A stretch of DNA of 43,863 nucleotides from assembly GCA_030613615.1 (NCBI GenBank), contig JAUWLR010000006.1, positions 1 to 43,863 of the forward strand, read 5' to 3'. The position numbers and the translations under genes were made by a program. The notes below the pieces were generated by a model. That model searched no databases. It saw nothing but the letters and a program-made list of their open reading frames with translations, and was not told the DNA's origin. Below, piece by piece: positions 38,597-43,863 of the stretch (position 1 is the first letter of the stretch; every line of letters starts with the position of its first letter). This DNA is from Candidatus Eiseniibacteriota bacterium. GTDB lineage: Bacteria; Joyebacterota; Joyebacteria; Joyebacterales; Joyebacteraceae.

Positions 38597-41292
38597 CCAC
38601 CAGACGCTCGCGCGGCCCGGGCGAACCCGTTCTCTGTCTCGTGGACGGCACCGCCCTGGTCTACAGATCGTACTACGCCTTCATTCGACGTCCGCTCGTC
38701 AACTCGAGCGGGAAGAACGTGAGCGCCGTGTACGGCTTCGCGTCGAGTCTCATCAAGCTCCTCGACGAGCTCGCCCCGTCTCACATGGTCGTCGCGTTCG
38801 ACCGACCGGAGCCCACGTTTCGTCACGAGGCGTACGAGGACTACAAGGCCACGCGCGAGCCGATGCCGGACGAACTGGCGGACCAGCTGTCGGCGATTCA
38901 CGAGTTGGTCGAGGCCTTCGGAATACCGATAGTCGAGGAGCCAGGCTACGAGGCCGACGATCTCATCGGCACGCTCGCGGTCGCTGCGAGGGAGGAGGGG
39001 CTGAGGTCAGTCATCGTGTCGGGGGACAAGGACTTCTTCCAGCTGGTTGATGACACGATCACGGTCCTCGATCCGGGGAAGAACGTCGAGTACACCGCCC
39101 TGGGAGTGGAGGAGAAGTTTGGAGTGCCACCGTCGCAGGTCATCGAGGTGCTGGGGCTCATGGGCGATGCGTCCGACAACGTTCCCGGAGTCCCCGGCGT
39201 GGGCAAGAAGACGGCCACGGATCTCATCGCGCGATTCGGGTCGGTCGAGGGCGTCCTCGAACACATAGATGAGATCAGTGGCGCCAAGCGCAAGCAAAAT
39301 CTAAGGCAGAATCGCGAGCAGGCGATGATGAGCCGCGACCTGGTCACGATAGACCTCGCGGCGCCGGTGGTGTTCGACGAAGAAGAACTGGCGAGACGGC
39401 CGATCGACGGCGAGCGTGTCGGGGCGTTTCTCCGCGAGCACGAGTTCCCGTCTCTACTGAAGCTTGTGGTAACTGAGCAGTCGCCCGACACGTCCGGGTA
39501 CTCCGTTGTGACGAGCAAGAAGCGGCTCGCGGGCCTGGTCGCGGCGCTCGAGAGGTCCCGTGGTTTTGCCATCGACCTCGAGACGACCTCTCTGGACCCG
39601 CACTCGGCCGAAATAGTGGGTGTGTCCGTGGCACTGGAGGAGGGGGAGGCCTTCTACATCCCCGTCGGTCACACGGCCGGTCGGTCGCTTCCGCGTGACT
39701 TTGTGATGGACAGTCTCACACCTGCTCTCACGAACGAGGACGTTCCGAAGTACGGGCAGAACATCAAGTTCGACTACAAGGTACTGCTGACGCACGGGAT
39801 CGAGCTTGCGCCGCTCGCCTTCGACACGATGATAGCGTCGTACCTGTTGGACCCCGGGCGACGCCAGCACGGTCTGACGGCGCTGGCCCTGGAGCACCTC
39901 GGCCTCCACATGACGCCCATAGAGAGCCTGATAGGGAAGGGCGGCGAGCAGCTGTCGTTCGCGGACGTGGGCGTCAACGATGCTTCCGACTACTCGTGCG
40001 CGGACGCGGACGCTACCATCAGGCTGACTCACCTTCTGAGCGAGAGCATTCGGGAGGAGGGGCTCGAGGCTCTCTTGACCGACGTCGAGATGCCGCTCGT
40101 GCGGGTGTTGGCCGGAATGGAGCTCGCCGGCGTGGAACTCGATGTCTCTTTTCTCTCGAGCCTGGCCGCGGACTTCGGACGAGAGATAGAAGGGTTGAGA
40201 GAACGTGTCTGCGATCTGGCCGGCGTCGAGTTCAATCTCGACTCCCCGAAGCAGGTCGGCTCCGTGCTCTTCGAGAGGCTGGAGCTCCCGCGTGGCCGGC
40301 GTACGAAGACCGGGTACTCGACCGACATCAGCGTTCTCGAGAGGCTGAGAGACGACCACGAGGTCCCCGCGCTCATCCTTGAGTATCGACAGCTCAGGAA
40401 GCTCCAGACGGGGTACTTAGAAGCGCTCCCGAAGCTCGTGAACCCGGTGACGGGGCGAGTGCACACGTCGTTCAACCAGACGGTCGCGGCCACGGGCAGG
40501 CTCTCCAGCAGCAATCCAAACTTACAGAACATACCCATAAGGACCGAGTTGGGCAGGCAGATTCGCAGGGCCTTCGTGGCGGGCGAGGGTAAGCTCCTGC
40601 TCTCGGCCGACTACTCGCAGGTCGAGCTCCGGATAATGGCGCACCTGTCGGGGGATGCGACCCTGGTCGAGGCGTTCAAGAACGGGAAGGACGTTCACCG
40701 TTCCACGGCCTCGCTCATTTTCGGAGTGTCGGAGGACGACGTCTCGTCGGCGCAGCGCGAATCGGCGAAGACGGTCAACTTCGGTATCATGTACGGCATG
40801 GGGCGGTTCGGGCTGGCGCGGCGTCTGGGGGTGGGGAACGATGAGGCGGCCGGCTTCATCGAACGGTACTTCCAGACCTATCCCGGCGTCCGGGAGTACA
40901 CCGAGCGCGTGATCGCCGAGGCGGAGGATTCGGGGTACGCCTCGACGATGCTCGGGCGCAGGCGCCCCGTCACGGGGCTTGCGTCCGACAACGCGCGTGT
41001 TCGGGGCATGGCGGAGCGCGTCGCCGTGAACACGCCGATCCAGGGCAGCGCGGCCGACCTCATCAAGCTGGCGATGCTCGGCGTCGACAGGAGGATTCGC
41101 TCGGACGGCCTGCCGTGCCGCATGGTGCTGCAGGTCCACGACGAGCTTGTCTTCGAGCTTCCCGAGGACGGGCTCGAGGACGTCTCGGCGGCAGTTCGTG
41201 AGGAGATGGAGAACCCGGAGGGGATTGAGCTCGACGTGCCGGTCCTCACGAACCTGGCGAGCGGTCCGGATTGGTTCGAGGCGCACCCGTAG
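38593..41292 (+). CDS. polA: DNA polymerase I
   Basis: An 899-residue family A DNA polymerase for Okazaki fragment processing and repair. The 5' nuclease domain is at 1-290 (LVDGTALVYRSYYAF, EADDLIGTLA, GDKDFFQLV, GVPGVGKKTA). The 3'-5' proofreading domain is at about 310-500. All three exonuclease motifs are intact: DLET in AIDLETTSLD, GQNIKFDYKVL, and YSCADADATIRL. The polymerase domain contains motif A ADYSQVELRIMAHLSGD, motif B RESAKTVNFGIMYGMG and motif C LQVHDELVFELP. Length is near the family norm of about 900-930. It shares ATGA with nadD, and its stop lies inside a 12-bp tandem repeat. Confidence 0.97.
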   Translation: MTTRRSRGPGEPVLCLVDGTALVYRSYYAFIRRPLVNSSGKNVSAVYGFASSLIKLLDELAPSHMVVAFDRPEPTFRHEAYEDYKATREPMPDELADQLSAIHELVEAFGIPIVEEPGYEADDLIGTLAVAAREEGLRSVIVSGDKDFFQLVDDTITVLDPGKNVEYTALGVEEKFGVPPSQVIEVLGLMGDASDNVPGVPGVGKKTATDLIARFGSVEGVLEHIDEISGAKRKQNLRQNREQAMMSRDLVTIDLAAPVVFDEEELARRPIDGERVGAFLREHEFPSLLKLVVTEQSPDTSGYSVVTSKKRLAGLVAALERSRGFAIDLETTSLDPHSAEIVGVSVALEEGEAFYIPVGHTAGRSLPRDFVMDSLTPALTNEDVPKYGQNIKFDYKVLLTHGIELAPLAFDTMIASYLLDPGRRQHGLTALALEHLGLHMTPIESLIGKGGEQLSFADVGVNDASDYSCADADATIRLTHLLSESIREEGLEALLTDVEMPLVRVLAGMELAGVELDVSFLSSLAADFGREIEGLRERVCDLAGVEFNLDSPKQVGSVLFERLELPRGRRTKTGYSTDISVLERLRDDHEVPALILEYRQLRKLQTGYLEALPKLVNPVTGRVHTSFNQTVAATGRLSSSNPNLQNIPIRTELGRQIRRAFVAGEGKLLLSADYSQVELRIMAHLSGDATLVEAFKNGKDVHRSTASLIFGVSEDDVSSAQRESAKTVNFGIMYGMGRFGLARRLGVGNDEAAGFIERYFQTYPGVREYTERVIAEAEDSGYASTMLGRRRPVTGLASDNARVRGMAERVAVNTPIQGSAADLIKLAMLGVDRRIRSDGLPCRMVLQVHDELVFELPEDGLEDVSAAVREEMENPEGIELDVPVLTNLASGPDWFEAHP

Positions 41293-41316
41293 GCGCACCC
41301 GCAGGCGCACCCGTAG
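41281..41316 (+). repeat. 12-bp tandem repeat over the polA stop codon
   Basis: Three head-to-tail units, GCGCACCCGTAG, GCGCACCCGCAG and GCGCACCCGTAG, followed by a partial GCGC. The first unit contains the last codons of polA and its TAG stop. The second has CAG in the stop position. Unit length is a multiple of three, so copy-number change would keep frame. Confidence 0.85.
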
Positions 41317-41360
41317 GCGCGAATCCCGGGCACGCTCCGGGCACTGGGGAGGGACTCACG

Positions 41361-41957
41361 ATGTTCAGGATCGGACTCTCCGGAGGCATGGGCAGCGGGA
41401 AGAGCGAAGTCGCGGCCAGACTGAGCGAACTCGGCGCCCTGGTGATAGAGGCGGACGCGGTGGCCAGGGACGTCGTCGCCGCGGGGACTGAGGTCCTGGC
41501 CGCGATCGTCGGTGCGTTCGGTGAGTCCGTGCTCGCCGACGACGGCGGCCTGGACAGGGGAGCGCTGGCGGCCGCCGCCTTCTCGTCCGAGGAGGCGACC
41601 AGCGTCCTCAATGCGATCACGCACCCGGCGCTCATACGTGAGATCATGCGCAGGTCCGAGGGGCTGGAGAGACAGAGCCCCTCCGGCGTCCTCGTGGTCG
41701 ATGCGGCGCTTCTCGTGCGGTGGGACGTGCTGGACCTGTTCGACATCGTGCTGATCGTCCACGCGCCGAGAGAGCTCCGGGTCAGCAGGCTCGTGGAGGC
41801 GGGCTTCGGAGAGGAGGACGTGAGAAGGAGGATGCGTTCGCAGCTGTCGGACGACGTGATGCTCGCGGCGGCCGATGTGGTTATCGAGAACGGGGGTTCC
41901 ATCGAGGAGCTCCGTGCCGCGGTGGACGATTTCTGGGAGTCACTGCCAGGGAACTAG
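41361..41957 (+). CDS. coaE: dephospho-CoA kinase
   Basis: A 198-residue P-loop kinase catalysing the last step of coenzyme A synthesis. The ATG at 41361 has GGGAGGG 8 bases upstream and starts the conserved fold directly. The ORF-track start at 41271 would translate the 12-bp repeats as GAPVGAPAGAPVGA and is rejected. Motifs: GLSGGMGSGKSEV (P-loop), VIEADAVARDVVAAG, the conserved ITHPALIREIM, VVDAALLVRWDVLDLFDIVLIV and the lid-region arginines in VRRRMRSQLSDD. Family length is about 200 residues. It lies between polA and prfB, with 14 bases before the latter. Confidence 0.95.
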   Translation: MFRIGLSGGMGSGKSEVAARLSELGALVIEADAVARDVVAAGTEVLAAIVGAFGESVLADDGGLDRGALAAAAFSSEEATSVLNAITHPALIREIMRRSEGLERQSPSGVLVVDAALLVRWDVLDLFDIVLIVHAPRELRVSRLVEAGFGEEDVRRRMRSQLSDDVMLAAADVVIENGGSIEELRAAVDDFWESLPGN

Positions 41958-41971
41958 CAGGAGGACTGGAG

Positions 41972-43061
41972 ATGAGCGAGATGAGAAAGACGCTGGAAAA
42001 GCTGGCCAGGAGGATCGGAGAGCTCGAGGAGTATCTTTGACGTTGCCACAAAGAGCAGGCGTCAGGTAGAGCTCGAGACCGCCACGTCGTCGCCGGATTT
42101 CTGGTCCGACGCCGGCACCGCGCAGAAGGTGTTCGACGAGCTGAATGCGATCAAGGCGTGGACGCAGCCCTTGGCCGAGTTCCGTTCCGAGTGCGACGAC
42201 CTCTCGGCCCTCATCGAACTCGCTGAGGAAGAAGGTGGGGAGGCGCTCGATGAGACCGCGTCCGGCCTGGATGCGCTGGAGGAGCGGCTCAGGGAGCTCG
42301 AACTCAGGAAGATGCTCTCCGGTGGTGACGACGAGCGGAATGCGATCCTCGCCATCCATCCTGGAGCCGGCGGGACGGATTCGGCGGACTGGGCGCAGAT
42401 GCTCCTCCGCATGTACCTCGCGTGGGCCGAGAGGCGTGGTCTCGAGACGCAGACCATCGACGTCCAGCCCGGCGACGGGGCCGGCGTCAAGAGCGCGACG
42501 ATCCTCGTGAAGGGACCGTTCGCCTACGGCTACCTGCGGGCCGAGGTGGGCGTGCACAGGCTCGTGAGGCTGTCGCCCTTCGACGCGGCGCACCGGCGGC
42601 ACACGTCGTTCGCATCGGTCGCCGCGTACCCTGAGGTTAACGATGACATCGAGGTCGAGATCGACGAGTCAGAGATCCGAGTCGACTTCTACAAGGCGAG
42701 CGGTCCTGGAGGACAACACGTCAACAAGAGCTCGACGGCCGTGCGCCTGACGCACGAGCCGACCGGGATCGTCGTCACCTGCCAGAACGAGCGCTCGCAG
42801 TACCGGAATCGCTTGAACGCCATGAAGGTCCTCCGGTCCAGGCTCTACGCGCTCCGCGAGGAGGAGCGGCGCAAGGAACAGGCGGAGGCTGCGGGGGAGA
42901 AGATGGAGATAGCCTGGGGGAGCCAGATACGGTCGTACGTCATGCACCCGTACCAGCTGGTCAAGGACAACAGGACGGGCGAGGAGACCTCCGACGTGAA
43001 CGGCGTGCTCGACGGGGATCTCGACCGGTTCATCGAGGCCTATCTCAAGTCCACGGAGTAG
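41972..43061 (+). CDS. prfB: peptide chain release factor 2, with programmed +1 frameshift
   Basis: Release factor 2 recognises UGA and UAA and releases finished proteins. The gene is in two frames: 22 codons from ATG 41972 (GGAGGACTGGAG upstream) end in CTT at 42035-42037, followed by an in-frame TGA at 42038. Slipping one base gives GAC at 42039 and continues to 43061, a 362-residue protein (E. coli RF2 has 365). The joined sequence starts MSEMRKTLEKLARRIGELEEYL-DVATKSRR. Downstream are the tripeptide that reads stop codons, SPF in RLVRLSPFDAAHRRHTSF, and the catalytic GGQ in ASGPGGQHVNKSSTAVRLTH. The ORF track shows only the second piece from 42129. The break is functional, not a pseudogene. 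Confidence 0.96.
42026..42041 (+). promoter_or_regulatory. prfB programmed +1 frameshift signal
   Basis: GAGGAG-TAT-CTT-TGA-C: an internal Shine-Dalgarno-like stretch three bases before the slippery CTT, followed by UGA and C. This is the same arrangement as the classical RF2 site (AGGGGG-TAT-CTT-TGA-C in E. coli). Low RF2 makes ribosomes pause at UGA and shift, so the protein controls its own synthesis. Confidence 0.95.
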
Positions 43062-43078
43062 CCGCGAGAGCCGTTCGC

Positions 43079-43106
43079 TTGACTGACGCCGTCAACGTGG
43101 TATAAG
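43079..43106 (+). promoter_or_regulatory. sigma70 promoter of lysS
   Basis: TTGACT at 43079-43084, a 16-base spacer and TATAAG at 43101-43106. The predicted start near 43113 gives a leader of about 52 bases. TTGAC and GTCAA (43091-43095) form an inverted repeat over the -35 region. Confidence 0.75.
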
Positions 43107-43164
43107 GGACTTCTGGAAGAAGACCCACACTGCTGAACAGGGCTACACCTTTGGGGGTAAGGCG

Positions 43165-43863
43165 TTGGAGAACAACGAGAAAGGCCTGCCGGCGCAGATG
43201 CGCGAGAACCTGGCGCGTCTGAGGGAACTTGGCGTCGAACCATACCCGCGCCGCTCTGCGCGCACACACACGGCCGAGGCGGTTGTGGCCGACTTCGAGG
43301 CGCTCGAGGGAGCGGAGGTCACGGTCGCCGGGCGCCTGATGGCGATCCGAGGTCACGGCAAGGCGGGCTTCGCGGATCTGGTCGACGGGACGGGGAAGAT
43401 CCAGCTCTACGTGAAGAAGGACGATGTCGGCGAAGAGCTGTTCGAGATCTGGCAGCTCCTGGACCTGGGCGACATAGTGGGGGCGAAGGGGGAGGTCTTC
43501 CGGACGAGAAGTGGCGAAGCGAGCGTCAAGGTCAGAGGGTTAGCGGTTCTGGCGAAGGCCCTGCTTCCTCTGCCCGAGAAGTGGCACGGTCTCAAGGACA
43601 AGGAACTCAGGTACCGCCAGCGGTATCTGGACCTCATTGCCAACGCCGACTCGCGCCGCACCTTCGAGGTGAGAAGTGAGCTGCTGAAGGTAGCGAGGGA
43701 CTTCCTGCACGAGCGGGACTTCGTCGAGGTGGAGACCCCCGTGCTCCAGCCGACATACGGCGGCGCCTTTGCGCGGCCGTTCGAGACGCACCACCACGCG
43801 CTCGACGTGCCGCTCTACCTCCGCATCGCGGACGAGCTGTACCTCAAGCGGCTGATAGTCGGC
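43165..43863 (+). CDS. lysS: lysyl-tRNA synthetase (class II), 3' end outside the window
   Basis: The first 233 residues of class II lysyl-tRNA synthetase, which charges tRNA-Lys. The frame has no stop before the window end, which is why the ORF track omits it. The TTG at 43165 follows GGGGGTAAG; an in-frame ATG at 43198 is less well placed. Visible are the N-terminal tRNA-binding OB domain (VTVAGRLMAIRGHGKAGFADLVDGTGKIQLYV), the linker LPEKWHGLKDKELRYRQRYLDLI, motif 1 region FLHERDFVEVETPVLQPTYGGAFARPF, and LYLRIADELYLKRLIVG leading to motif 2. The usual proline in PELYLKR is aspartate here. It has its own promoter, separate from prfB; prfB-lysS order is common in bacteria. Confidence 0.95.
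   Translation, partial: MENNEKGLPAQMRENLARLRELGVEPYPRRSARTHTAEAVVADFEALEGAEVTVAGRLMAIRGHGKAGFADLVDGTGKIQLYVKKDDVGEELFEIWQLLDLGDIVGAKGEVFRTRSGEASVKVRGLAVLAKALLPLPEKWHGLKDKELRYRQRYLDLIANADSRRTFEVRSELLKVARDFLHERDFVEVETPVLQPTYGGAFARPFETHHHALDVPLYLRIADELYLKRLIVG

Noticed and set aside
41281-41316. Repeats as a CRISPR array
   Set aside because: The 12-bp units are directly adjacent without spacers and overlap a coding end.
41271-41360. Longer start for coaE including GAPVGAPAGAPVGA
   Set aside because: It translates the 12-bp repeats of the polA end in another frame, lacks a ribosome-binding site and precedes the conserved P-loop fold. ATG 41361 has a good site.
42038-42040. prfB as a pseudogene or sequencing error because of the TGA
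   Set aside because: The stop sits in the exact CTT-TGA-C context with an upstream Shine-Dalgarno-like stretch known from RF2, and the shifted frame is fully conserved.

Overview
The window is about 44 kb of high-GC bacterial DNA, densely packed with genes mostly on the + strand. Several traits point to a Gram-negative (diderm) member of an FCB-related candidate phylum, such as the Krumholzibacteriota, Eiseniibacteriota or Latescibacterota neighbourhood. These traits are four PorV/UPF0164-type beta-barrels, two secreted proteins with FlgD/Por-type C-terminal modules, a GWxTD-domain protein, a carboxypeptidase-regulatory-domain TonB receptor, duplicated ExbD and TonB, and a DUF6754-type membrane protein. 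The lineage is inferred from gene content only. TTG and GTG starts are common. No tRNA, rRNA, CRISPR array, insertion sequence or prophage was recognised.

Layout. (1) 1-2930: the end of a four-gene cassette of membrane proteins of unknown function, closed by a hairpin. (2) 3064-3867: a lipoyl/octanoyl transferase-family protein. (3) 3884-11337: a promoter, a TonB-dependent receptor, a large secreted protein with a sorting-type C-terminus, two PorV-like barrels and a terminator, read as one envelope operon. (4) 11469-12151: a near-consensus promoter, a leader of about 270 nt, a cold-shock protein and hairpin terminators. (5) 15873 down to 12240 on the - strand: a consensus promoter and two paralogous lipoproteins. 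(6) 15949-19661: a divergent promoter and an energy-transduction operon of ExbB, two ExbD and two TonB.

(7) 19752-29195: a Yip1-family membrane protein, then TolC, HlyD/MacA, the MacB ATPase, two FtsX/MacB permeases, a GWxTD protein and an amidohydrolase. These are tightly packed, frequently overlapping, and read as one operon for tripartite export. (8) 29192-30352 (-): aspartate kinase. (9) 30570-31952: a dihydrolipoyl dehydrogenase. (10) 32079-33785: a small secreted protein and a PorV-like barrel expressed from divergent promoters, the latter probably from a leaderless mRNA. (11) 33974-43061: a run of co-directional genes for a secreted FlgD-module protein, a PorV barrel fused to an extra domain and a membrane anchor, a BamD-like lipoprotein, nadD, polA, coaE and prfB. 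prfB carries the classical programmed +1 frameshift. (12) 43079 to the end: a promoter and the 5' part of lysS.

Taken together, most of the window serves envelope biogenesis and surface transport: receptor, energiser (ExbB/ExbD/TonB), efflux pump, outer-membrane barrels, barrel assembly and secreted surface proteins. Interspersed are housekeeping genes for cofactors, replication and translation. The least explained parts are the four-gene membrane cassette at the left edge, the GWxTD protein inside the MacAB/TolC operon, and the PorV fusion at 35653-37170.
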